Made by a program: the position numbers and the translations under genes
Assembly: GCA_002335845.1 (NCBI GenBank)
Contig: DDCV01000104.1
Coordinates: forward strand, 1-6,906
Origin: Rickettsiales bacterium UBA1997
GTDB lineage: Bacteria; Pseudomonadota; Alphaproteobacteria; Rickettsiales; UBA1997
DNA length: 6,906 nucleotides
Reading direction: 5' to 3'
The notes under the pieces: model-generated
The model's input: only the letters and a program-made list of their open reading frames with translations
Databases searched by the model: none
What the model was told of the DNA's origin: nothing
Part shown: positions 1 to 6,906 of the stretch, piece after piece
How positions within the stretch are numbered: position 1 is the stretch's first letter
How the letters are laid out: each line of letters opens with the position of its first letter

Positions 1-39
1 GTCCGAAAAACTGTGGACATTCCAATGTTTTTATATTTA
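1..39. other. Short non-coding remainder downstream of glmM
   Basis: These 39 bp follow the glmM TAA and are cut by the window edge. They contain a 4-bp inverted repeat (GTCC at 1-4, GGAC at 15-18) that could be the inner part of a larger hairpin, and a minus-strand ATG at 18-20 open to the edge for six codons. Neither is enough to call a terminator or a gene. Confidence 0.3.
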
Positions 40-1392
40 TTACGAGGAGGTTAGTTTTTCTATTTTTTCAACAATTAACTCTACAATTTTTTTGATTTTA
101 TCTTGATTTTTTCCCTCAACAAGAATTCTAATTAAATTTTCTGTACCCGATTTACGTACGAAAACTCGACCATCTTCGCCAAGATTGTCATCTTGTTGCT
201 TGATAAAATTTTGAATATCTTGATCTTCCAAGGGGTTTTTCTTGGATTTATTATATTTAATATTTTTTAATATCTGTGGATATAGCTCAAAAATATCAAA
301 AATCTCACTAGTTTTTTTCTTAGATTTTATTAAAAAATGCACGATTTTTAACGCAGCAATTAAGCCATCTCCAGTCGTGCAATAGTCAGATAATATGATG
401 TGACCCGATTGCTCTCCACCAAAATTGCAACCCACCTTCTTCATTGCCTCAATCACGTAACGATCACCAACTTTTGTGCGTATCGTCGAAACACCGATGT
501 AGCTAAGGTAATTTTCTAATGCTAAATTAGACATTTGTGTAATTGCTACCGTATCCATCTTTAATTCACCTTTTTCATGTAATATTTCAGCTATAATGGC
601 AATTATTTTATCTCCCGAAACAACTTCACCCCTTTCATCAACTATTACTAAGCGATCGGCGTCACCATCTAGGGCAATGCCAATATCGGCCTTTTCTTGC
701 AATACTTTTTCTGAAAGAAGTTTGGGCTTTGTTGATCCACAATCTTCGTTTATATTAAATCCATTGGGACTAACGCCAATTGCAATTACTTTAGCCCCCA
801 GTTCCCAAAAGATCTGTGGTGCAATTTTATATGCGGCGCCATTGGCGCAATCGATAACTATTTTTAAGCCCGCTAAATCTCTTTCTTTTGGAAAGGAATT
901 TTTAACAAATTCAAGATAACGATTACTAGCATCTTCTAGCCTAGTAACGCGACCAAGATTTTGTGGTTTAGCTAAAAAATATTGAATATTACCATCGATT
1001 AAATTTTCAATTTCAAGTTGAGCTTCATCGGAAAGCTTGGATCCATCCCTTTTAAAAATTTTAATGCCATTATCGCAATATGGATTATGTGAAGCTGAAA
1101 TCATAATGCCAATATCGGCTCTCATAGATTTAGTAAGCATAGCAACAGCTGGGGTAGGGACGGGTCCAACTAAAAAAACATCCATACCAACAGCGGCCAA
1201 TCCTGCTGTAAGAGCTGGCTCAATAACGTAGCCAGACAATCTAGTATCTTTACCAATAACTACGCGATGACGATGATTGCCATCAATAAATCTTGCCCCA
1301 ATAGCCATACCAACTTTTAGAGCAATTTCTGCGGTCATGGGAAATTTATTGACTTGCCCCCTGATTCCATCAGTTCCAAAATATTTATTCAT
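40..1392 (-). CDS. glmM: Phosphoglucosamine mutase
   Basis: GlmM converts glucosamine-6-phosphate to glucosamine-1-phosphate, feeding UDP-GlcNAc for peptidoglycan and lipopolysaccharide. The product is 450 residues, the usual length. It opens with MNKYFGTDGIRG, the family N-terminus. The phosphoserine loop ISASHNP has its catalytic Ser at 101. The magnesium-binding DGDADR is at 242-247. The sugar-recognition loop GGEQSG is at 325-330. The phosphate-binding loop RKSGTEN is at 413-419, where Asn419 stands in place of the Pro common in this motif. The chosen ATG lies within the last codons of alaS (8 bp overlap); the frame is open 37 codons further upstream, but that extension is out-of-frame alaS sequence with no family similarity. 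No strong ribosome binding site is seen (AAGAG only 2 nt before the ATG), so coupling to alaS translation is likely. Cytoplasmic, with no signal peptide. The GlmM rather than ManB or Pgm assignment rests on length and on the ISASHNP and GGEQSGH motifs. Confidence 0.98.
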   Translation of the reverse strand: MNKYFGTDGIRGQVNKFPMTAEIALKVGMAIGARFIDGNHRHRVVIGKDTRLSGYVIEPALTAGLAAVGMDVFLVGPVPTPAVAMLTKSMRADIGIMISASHNPYCDNGIKIFKRDGSKLSDEAQLEIENLIDGNIQYFLAKPQNLGRVTRLEDASNRYLEFVKNSFPKERDLAGLKIVIDCANGAAYKIAPQIFWELGAKVIAIGVSPNGFNINEDCGSTKPKLLSEKVLQEKADIGIALDGDADRLVIVDERGEVVSGDKIIAIIAEILHEKGELKMDTVAITQMSNLALENYLSYIGVSTIRTKVGDRYVIEAMKKVGCNFGGEQSGHIILSDYCTTGDGLIAALKIVHFLIKSKKKTSEIFDIFELYPQILKNIKYNKSKKNPLEDQDIQNFIKQQDDNLGEDGRVFVRKSGTENLIRILVEGKNQDKIKKIVELIVEKIEKLTSS

Positions 1393-3352
1393 TACTCTTG
1401 GAAATTTCTTTTTTAAGGTTTTTAATAGCTGCGAGGATTCCATTTTTATTAGTTCCGCCACCCATAGCAAAATTTTTCTGCCCACCGCCACCATTACCAC
1501 CAATATCAGAAACTATATTTTTTATTATTTTTCCTGCATCAAATTTTTCTGTTAAATCATTGTCAACAGCAATGCACACAAAAACCTTATCATCATTTGT
1601 AGCAAAAAATATAGTTATTTTTGATTTGATCTGCAATTGATCTTGGGACTTTTTATAATCATTGGTTATTTGTCTTAATTCTTTTGCGTCGCATCCGTTA
1701 AAAGTGTGGGTAATTAAGTTAATATTAGCAATATTTTTTGACTCGATAGTATTTAGCGAGTTTTTTAGAATTTGCGTCTTTAGATTGTTAATTTGTTTTT
1801 CTTTATCTTTTAAAGATTTATCAATTTTATAACCAAGATCAAAAATATTCTTTTCAATCTCTAAATATTGCTCATGATTATTTTTGCTATGCCACTCTTG
1901 GGTAAAATATTGTATCTCATTATAGCCACTTTTTAGCCACTTAGTGTTATTTTTTAATCCATCCTTGTAGTTGACTTTTAATGATGATGTTAATGCTTTT
2001 AGCTTTGATTCTTGCAATCTCATATATTCAAAAGCATAAGATCCAACCTTAGCTGTAACTCTACGAATCCCAGAAGATACTGCATTTTCGGAAATTATTT
2101 TAAAAAGACCAATATTTCCACTATATTTAACATGTGTACCGCCACATAACTCTAGCGAAGGACCAATTTTGAGAACGCGAACATGGTCGTCATATTTATC
2201 TTCAAAAGAGGCCTCAGCGCCAGATTGAATTGCTTGATCAATTGTCATTTCTGTGGTTGATACAGGAAAATTTTGTCGAATATAAAAGTTTATTAAATCC
2301 TCAACATCATTTATTTCACTTCGAGTCAAAGAGCGATTTAAATTAAAGTCAAAAGTCAAAATATCATGTTCGATATTAGATCCTTTTTGAGAGATATTAT
2401 TATCAATTATAATTTTTAATGCTTTATGTAGTAAGTGAGTTGCTGAATGACCTTGGGATCTAGATTGACGATTTGCTGAATTTATAACGGCTTCCACCTT
2501 ATCACCAGCTTTTAGATTGCCTTTTGTATCCCTTACAAGATGAGCAAACATATTGTTGGCAAGTTTTTTTGTCTCTGATATTAAGGCGTAATTTTTTATC
2601 TCACCTAGATCTATTATGTCACCATTAAAATCTTGATCTAATATAATCCATCCATCATCACCTTTTTGTCCGCCAGAAGTGGCATAGAACGGAGTTTTGT
2701 CTAAAATAATGAGTTTGTTATCATTTACGCTCTCAATAGACATGATAGTTGCTTGGCATTTTTCTTGATCATAGCCAAGAAAATTTGTTGATCCAATCTT
2801 CTCCTCAAGATCAAAAAATATCTTTCTATCTTCCTCGTCTCCGCTACCAGACCAATTTGCCTTAGCCCTTTGTCGCTGTTGCTGCATATTTTTTGTAAAC
2901 TCTGCGATATCGACGCTAATTCCCTGATCCTTTAATATATTCTCGGTAATATCCAAGGGAAATCCATAAGTATCATATAATTTAAATGCTACAGCCCCCG
3001 AAATTATTTTATCACTACCTAGATTATTAATTTCTTCATTTAATATTTTTAGACCCTTATCTAATGTTTCGTGAAATTTTAACTCTTCATCCAGAAGTAT
3101 TTTTTCAATTAGAGCTTTATTTTTTTTTAGATCAGGGTAATGCGAAGACATTTCTTGCACAAGAATGTCAACAAATTTATACATTAAGGCTTTTTTAGAG
3201 CCAAGCTTATGAAGTTGTAGCATAGCCCGACGCATTATTCTTCTAAGAACATAGTCGCGACCCTCATTACCAGGAGTAATTCCGTCGCAAATAAGAAAAC
3301 TAATCGACCTTAAATGATCAGCAATAATTTTATATTCAGGCTTAATAACCAT
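1385..3352 (-). CDS. alaS: Alanyl-tRNA synthetase lacking the catalytic domain (tRNA-recognition, editing and C-Ala part only)
   Basis: Full AlaRS (about 875 residues) charges tRNA-Ala and hydrolyses mischarged Ser- and Gly-tRNA-Ala. This 655-residue product starts inside the mid domain: IADHLRSISFLICDG is at 10-24, and PGNEGRDYVLRRI follows with Asn29. YDTYGFPLD at 126-134 contains Asp127. Asn29 and Asp127 appear to match the residues that read the G3:U70 pair in E. coli (N303 and D400, from memory). The editing domain is intact, with zinc ligands His302 and His306 (HSATH) and Cys403 and His407 (CGGTH). A Lys/Asn-rich coiled-coil linker, about 40 residues longer than in E. coli, leads to the C-Ala domain with its glycine run at 618-633. 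About 274 N-terminal residues by E. coli numbering, including class II motifs 1-3, are absent. The frame is closed upstream by a TAA at 3377-3379. The ATG, 5 bp after the rnj stop, is preferred over a TTG at 3373 inside rnj. glmM overlaps its end by 8 bp. Split gene, stand-alone editing protein or misassembly remain possible. Confidence 0.9.
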   Translation of the reverse strand: MVIKPEYKIIADHLRSISFLICDGITPGNEGRDYVLRRIMRRAMLQLHKLGSKKALMYKFVDILVQEMSSHYPDLKKNKALIEKILLDEELKFHETLDKGLKILNEEINNLGSDKIISGAVAFKLYDTYGFPLDITENILKDQGISVDIAEFTKNMQQQRQRAKANWSGSGDEEDRKIFFDLEEKIGSTNFLGYDQEKCQATIMSIESVNDNKLIILDKTPFYATSGGQKGDDGWIILDQDFNGDIIDLGEIKNYALISETKKLANNMFAHLVRDTKGNLKAGDKVEAVINSANRQSRSQGHSATHLLHKALKIIIDNNISQKGSNIEHDILTFDFNLNRSLTRSEINDVEDLINFYIRQNFPVSTTEMTIDQAIQSGAEASFEDKYDDHVRVLKIGPSLELCGGTHVKYSGNIGLFKIISENAVSSGIRRVTAKVGSYAFEYMRLQESKLKALTSSLKVNYKDGLKNNTKWLKSGYNEIQYFTQEWHSKNNHEQYLEIEKNIFDLGYKIDKSLKDKEKQINNLKTQILKNSLNTIESKNIANINLITHTFNGCDAKELRQITNDYKKSQDQLQIKSKITIFFATNDDKVFVCIAVDNDLTEKFDAGKIIKNIVSDIGGNGGGGQKNFAMGGGTNKNGILAAIKNLKKEISKSNE

Positions 3353-3357
3353 TTTAA

Positions 3358-5094
3358 TTATTTTGTAATCCAAACTTTAATATCAATATATGGTTTTTTA
3401 TCCATAATATCCTTGAAAACTTTGCCAATTATAGTTCTAAGACTTTTTTCAATCTCATTAATTACTGCAACTTCTTTAATGCTTTGTTTTTTTCGTAGAA
3501 ATTTTAAGGTAAAGCTATCTGATACTTTTAGCTTTTTAGCTTTTTGCTTAATAATATTTGTTATTTCACTAATAATTATATCCTTAATATGAAAATCATC
3601 CTCAATATCATAAGATCCTATTGCTTTTATATATGGTGGAGAAATTAGTTTTAATGATTGATCGAGGCAAACTGATGCAATAAATACACCGCCATATGCT
3701 AGCTTTTTACGCTGCTTTATAATTGGGCTTTCAAGATTTATTAGATGCTTACCATCAACTCCTAAATACCCCGAAGGAACAAAGCCAATTGGCTGTGATT
3801 TTTCTGGCTCTTTAAAATTAATTTTAATAGCCATGCCATTTTCTGGCTGTATCACTTTTTCAACATTTTGACTTTTAGCTATTTCGCTGTGGGTTTTAGT
3901 GTGAATAAACTCACCATGAACTGGAATAGCAATTTTAGGCTTAGCCATTTGATACATTTCAATTAACTCATCTTGATATGGATGGCCAGAAACATGAACA
4001 AAATGGTCGCGCTCAGTAATAACATCTATTTGTCTTTTGGCAAATAAATCAAAAACTTCACCTATCTTTTTTTCATTGCCCGGAATTATTTTTGAAGAAA
4101 AGATTACCAAGTCACCTTTGGTAACCTTGATTGTTGGATGAATATCAGCGGCAATTTTACGAGTAGAAGCATTTGGCTCGCCTTGACACCCCGTGCAGAG
4201 TATTAGTATTTCATGCTTTTTATAGAATTTTATTTCTTTATCCGAGATAAAATCAAAATCCTCAGTAAAATAGCCACTTTTTTTAGCAACATCATGTAAT
4301 CTTCGAAGTGAGAATCCGGCTAAAACAATTTTTCTACCAACTTCTTTAGCGATTTTAGCAATAGTGTGAATACGTCCAACATTTGAAGCAAAAGTTGTTA
4401 CGGCAACCAATCCTTTACGATCTTTAATGAGATCTTTTATTGAATCATGAAGATCTCCTTCTGAACCTGAGTGCCCTGGAGTAGTTGCGTTTGTTGAGTC
4501 GCAAATTATAGCATCTATTTTACCATCAATTCCATAATTTCTAATTTTATCTTTTTCTGAAGGCATGCCGACAACTGGGTCTGGATCAAACTTCCAATCT
4601 CCCGTGTGCAAAATATTGCCTTGGTCAGTTTTAATTAAAAGAGCCTTCATTTCAGGAACAGAATGCGTAAGACCTATAAACTCAATATCAAAATGTCCAA
4701 GCTTTAAATTTTTCGTATCATCAATTATTTTTATAGGAACTTTTTTATCGAGATAGAATTCACTTAGCTTGGCACGCAAAAAATGCGCTGCAAAATTTGT
4801 AACATAAACATCAGCACCAATATCCTCCCATAGATGCTGAACAGCTCCGATGTGATCCTCGTGAATATGGGTAATAATAATTCCCAATAAATCTTTTTTG
4901 ATTTGTTTTACAAAGGTAATATCAGGTGTCATCATGTCGATTCCCGGTATATCATAGGCAAATCCTATGCCGCAATCAACCATTATCCATTTGCCTTTAT
5001 AGTGATAAAGGTTAAGATTCATGCCAATTTCATTAGATCCGCCTAGAGGTATAAATATAACATTTTCTTTATGCTTCTTTAGATTTAAATTCAT
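3358..5094 (-). CDS. rnj: Ribonuclease J (metallo-beta-lactamase/beta-CASP nuclease)
   Basis: RNase J degrades and matures RNA by 5'-3' exonuclease and endonuclease activity, using two zinc ions. In alphaproteobacteria it commonly coexists with RNase E. The 578-residue product carries all parts in order. The lead-in GGSNEIGMN is near 18-26. The metal-binding HIHEDH is at 76-81 (His76, His78, Asp80, His81). His144 sits in GLTHSVPE and Asp166 in LHTGD. The beta-CASP domain starts near TFASN (about 234-238) and contains the TGCQGEP loop around 301-307. HVSGHP at 367-372 and PVHGE at 391-395 complete the active site and phosphate-binding pocket. The C-terminal domain ends in PYIDIKVWITK, a plausible native beta-strand end, so the gene looks complete at its 3' end. 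The ATG overlaps the coaX stop by 4 bp with no separate ribosome binding site. The truncated alaS begins 5 bp after the TAA. RNase J rather than another beta-CASP protein is well supported by length and motifs. Confidence 0.97.
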   Translation of the reverse strand: MNLNLKKHKENVIFIPLGGSNEIGMNLNLYHYKGKWIMVDCGIGFAYDIPGIDMMTPDITFVKQIKKDLLGIIITHIHEDHIGAVQHLWEDIGADVYVTNFAAHFLRAKLSEFYLDKKVPIKIIDDTKNLKLGHFDIEFIGLTHSVPEMKALLIKTDQGNILHTGDWKFDPDPVVGMPSEKDKIRNYGIDGKIDAIICDSTNATTPGHSGSEGDLHDSIKDLIKDRKGLVAVTTFASNVGRIHTIAKIAKEVGRKIVLAGFSLRRLHDVAKKSGYFTEDFDFISDKEIKFYKKHEILILCTGCQGEPNASTRKIAADIHPTIKVTKGDLVIFSSKIIPGNEKKIGEVFDLFAKRQIDVITERDHFVHVSGHPYQDELIEMYQMAKPKIAIPVHGEFIHTKTHSEIAKSQNVEKVIQPENGMAIKINFKEPEKSQPIGFVPSGYLGVDGKHLINLESPIIKQRKKLAYGGVFIASVCLDQSLKLISPPYIKAIGSYDIEDDFHIKDIIISEITNIIKQKAKKLKVSDSFTLKFLRKKQSIKEVAVINEIEKSLRTIIGKVFKDIMDKKPYIDIKVWITK

Positions 5095-5100
5095 TTTTTT
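5091..5100 (-). other. coaX stop / rnj start overlap with in-phase A7 heptamer
   Basis: Read on the minus strand, the end of coaX is ATA AAA AAA TGA, and the rnj ATG uses the last A of the run. The seven As are phased as A_AAA_AAA relative to the coaX frame, which is the arrangement of a -1 slippery heptamer. A -1 slip there would pass straight into the rnj frame at its Met codon. What is certain is the ATGA overlap and the A7 phasing. Actual frameshifting is speculative; simple termination-reinitiation explains the arrangement equally well. Confidence 0.3.
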
Positions 5101-5879
5101 ATTATTATATTGTGATCATGGATTATTTTTAATCCATTAAGAGTTAAGCTTGGCTCATAAAAGCCATTTAAATTATCAATTAAATCCTTAAAATAAAAAG
5201 CCTGTCCTCCAGTAAAGACTCTGGTCATTTTTTTTCCATACTCATCTTCTATTTTCTTAACCAGACCACTAATTGAAGAGTTAAAACCATGATAAATTCC
5301 TGATAAAATAGCCTCATTAGTTCCGGTACCAATAACTTTTGAAGGTTTTCTAAATTTTAGCAAGGGAAGTTTTGAGGTGTTTTCATGCAAGGCTTTAAGA
5401 GATATGTTTAGACCCGGAAGAATAATCCCCCCCAGGTAATCACCATTATTAGCTACGACATCAAGAGTAATTGCTGTACCAAAATCAATAATTATCAGAT
5501 TATCAGTATATACATTATGAGCCGCTATAGCATTAATAAGTCTATCATGACCAACTTCACTTGGTCGAGTAGTTTTGTTAATTATATTTAATTTTACTTT
5601 ATCTTGGCCTATAATATTGATTTTTGTTGATGTCGAGACAAATTTCTTAATAGCATTTTTAATGACTTCATTGAGCGAAGGAACGACTGATGCTATGATA
5701 ACATTATCAATTTTAAGGCAATCTATTTTTTTATTAATGAATAATTCTATTATGCTAATTGCATATTCGTTATCTGGCTTACTAAGAGTTGTTAATATGC
5801 AATCTTTGACAACAAGATTATTATCACAATAAATGCCATATGTGATATTTGTATTACCGATATCAATTACTAGAAGCAT
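5091..5879 (-). CDS. coaX: Type III pantothenate kinase
   Basis: CoaX phosphorylates pantothenate to 4'-phosphopantothenate, the first committed step of coenzyme A synthesis. Type III enzymes use the ASKHA fold and are not feedback inhibited by CoA, unlike type I CoaA. The 262-residue protein has the family's usual length. Visible motifs are the N-terminal phosphate-binding DIGNT (residues 6-10), RPSEVGHDR at 105-113 with Asp112 as the likely catalytic aspartate, IDFGTAITLD at 131-140, GGIILPGLNISLKAL around 150-164, and TGGQA near 223-227. The ATG chosen puts DIGNT at its normal position. The start is 5 bp after the gmk stop. Its TGA overlaps the rnj ATG as ATGA, so the two are likely translationally coupled. 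The coaX-rnj order is the one found in many alphaproteobacteria, there often behind nuo and birA genes; here gmk and fabI stand upstream instead. The last codons, two lysines, form an A7 run. Confidence 0.97.
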   Translation of the reverse strand: MLLVIDIGNTNITYGIYCDNNLVVKDCILTTLSKPDNEYAISIIELFINKKIDCLKIDNVIIASVVPSLNEVIKNAIKKFVSTSTKINIIGQDKVKLNIINKTTRPSEVGHDRLINAIAAHNVYTDNLIIIDFGTAITLDVVANNGDYLGGIILPGLNISLKALHENTSKLPLLKFRKPSKVIGTGTNEAILSGIYHGFNSSISGLVKKIEDEYGKKMTRVFTGGQAFYFKDLIDNLNGFYEPSLTLNGLKIIHDHNIIIKK

Positions 5880-5884
5880 GAAAC

Positions 5885-6511
5885 TTACTTGAAGGATTTT
5901 TTAATCATCTTATTGATATCGCTGCAATATCTAAGAGATATTTTTTTGGCATTAATTATTGCCAATATTTCGTCAAAAGTTTTTTCAATATCATCATTAA
6001 TTAAAACATAATCATATTCATCAAAATGATCTATTTCACTCAAAGCTTTTTTCATTCTATCTTGAACCACATCTTCAGAATCTAAGGCGCGGGTTTTTAG
6101 CCTTTTTTCAAGCTCACTGATCGAGGGTGGTAGAATAAAAATTGAAATAATTTTTTTTGGATCAAAATTTTCTTTGACCTGACGAGCACCTTGCCAATCA
6201 ATATCAAATAATACTGATTTATTACTATCCAATATATGATTGACCGATTCTTTTAAAGTGCCATAGCTATTGCCAAAAACAGTAGCAGATTCAAGAAAGC
6301 TACCAGTTGCGACAAGATTAGAAAACTTATCCTTGCTTATAAAATGATAATCTTTGCCATCAATTTCACTCAACCTCTTTGCTCTTGTAGTGGTTGAAAT
6401 TGACATTTTAATCGACTCATCATTGGTGATTACTTTTTTACATAAAGTAGTTTTACCAGCACCAGAAGGAGAGGATATAATAATTAAAAATGGAGCATGA
6501 TTTATATCCAT
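5885..6511 (-). CDS. gmk: Guanylate kinase
   Basis: Guanylate kinase phosphorylates GMP to GDP with ATP, an essential cytoplasmic step in making GTP and dGTP and in salvage of guanine nucleotides. The 208-residue product has normal family length. The P-loop SSPSGAGKTT lies at residues 13-22, with Lys20 and Thr21 expected to bind ATP phosphates. The GMP-binding region follows as STTTRAKR, then DGKDYHFIS and the FGNSYGTLKE stretch. VLFDIDWQGARQV is the Walker-B-like segment, and EIDHFDEYDYVLIND closes the fold. The ATG is supported by an AGGA 9 nt upstream and puts the P-loop at the usual distance from the N-terminus. It sits between fabI (19 bp upstream) and coaX (5 bp downstream) and is probably cotranscribed with them. 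An A8 tract lies in the DPKK region, ordinary for this base composition. Nothing is missing from the motif set. Confidence 0.98.
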   Translation of the reverse strand: MDINHAPFLIIISSPSGAGKTTLCKKVITNDESIKMSISTTTRAKRLSEIDGKDYHFISKDKFSNLVATGSFLESATVFGNSYGTLKESVNHILDSNKSVLFDIDWQGARQVKENFDPKKIISIFILPPSISELEKRLKTRALDSEDVVQDRMKKALSEIDHFDEYDYVLINDDIEKTFDEILAIINAKKISLRYCSDINKMIKKSFK

Positions 6512-6520
6512 CAGATTTTA

Positions 6521-6524
6521 TCCT
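6521..6524 (-). promoter_or_regulatory. Ribosome binding site of gmk
   Basis: In the 19 bp between the fabI stop and the gmk ATG the minus strand reads AGGA, followed by a 9-nt spacer to the ATG. This is the only clear Shine-Dalgarno-like element in front of a gene in this window. coaX, rnj, alaS and glmM have weak or no such motif and start at or within the end of the preceding gene, so they probably rely on translational coupling. Confidence 0.7.
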
Positions 6525-6530
6525 GATTAG

Positions 6531-6906
<376 letters not shown>

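Noticed and set aside
1..18. A rho-independent terminator for the operon (GTCC/GGAC hairpin)
   Set aside because: The stem is 4 bp with a 10-nt loop and is cut by the window edge. The T-run lies in the loop rather than after the stem.
1..20. A new minus-strand gene starting at the ATG at 18-20 (M-S-T-V-F-R)
   Set aside because: Only six full codons are visible, there is no ribosome binding site at proper spacing, and the residues suggest no family.
596..919. Plus-strand open frames of 63-107 codons across the window
   Set aside because: All lie antisense inside well-identified minus-strand genes, resemble no known family, and are expected by chance opposite AT-rich coding sequence.
1393..1503. 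An N-terminal extension of GlmM by 37 codons to an ATG at 1503
   Set aside because: The extension lies over alaS in another frame, shows no family similarity, and the standard GlmM N-terminus MNKYFGTDGIRG starts exactly at the 1392 ATG.
3353..3373. A TTG start for alaS at 3373, overlapping rnj by 16 bp
   Set aside because: The ATG at 3352 adjoins the first recognisable AlaRS sequence and sits 5 bp after the rnj stop. The extra seven residues match nothing in the family. It remains possible but is less likely.
3353..5094. The missing AlaRS catalytic domain hidden upstream through a frameshift
   Set aside because: The region upstream is fully occupied by an intact RNase J gene, and the alaS frame is closed by a TAA at 3377-3379. 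No class II motif 1-3 sequence is seen in the window.

Overview
The window is an AT-rich, gene-dense stretch of bacterial chromosome. Every gene lies on the minus strand, and intergenic gaps run from a few overlapping bases to 19 bp. Several features point to an AT-rich, probably streamlined or host-associated alphaproteobacterium. The FabI C-terminus ends in the KAPDAPDIS pattern familiar from alphaproteobacterial FabI. A type III pantothenate kinase sits directly upstream of RNase J, the usual arrangement in that class. The AlaRS carries an alphaproteobacterial-looking KANWSGSGDE segment. A Rickettsiales or Holosporales-like lineage is plausible, but I cannot resolve it further.

In transcription order (high to low coordinate) the layout is: fabI (3' part only, cut by the window edge), gmk, coaX, rnj, a 5'-truncated alaS, glmM, and then 39 bp to the other window edge. 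Start and stop codons are interlocked: coaX/rnj overlap as ATGA, alaS/glmM overlap by 8 bp, gmk/coaX and rnj/alaS are each 5 bp apart, and fabI/gmk are 19 bp apart. I see no internal promoter or terminator. The set reads as one polycistronic housekeeping operon whose promoter lies beyond the right edge. The products serve fatty acid synthesis (FabI), nucleotide metabolism (Gmk), coenzyme A synthesis (CoaX), RNA processing (RNase J), tRNA charging and editing (AlaS part) and cell-wall precursor synthesis (GlmM). They share growth-related roles rather than one pathway.

The one striking feature is alaS. The reading frame encodes only the part from the tRNA-recognition (mid) domain onward: mid domain, editing domain with its full zinc site, coiled coil and C-Ala domain. 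The class II catalytic domain (about 270 residues) is absent. It is not hidden in another frame here, because an intact RNase J gene ends 5 bp upstream. The 655 remaining codons are open and its key motifs are kept, so this looks like one half of a split alanyl-tRNA synthetase, or a free-standing tRNA-Ala editing protein, rather than a decaying pseudogene. An assembly junction must be excluded. No mobile element, CRISPR array, RNA gene or other accessory system is visible.
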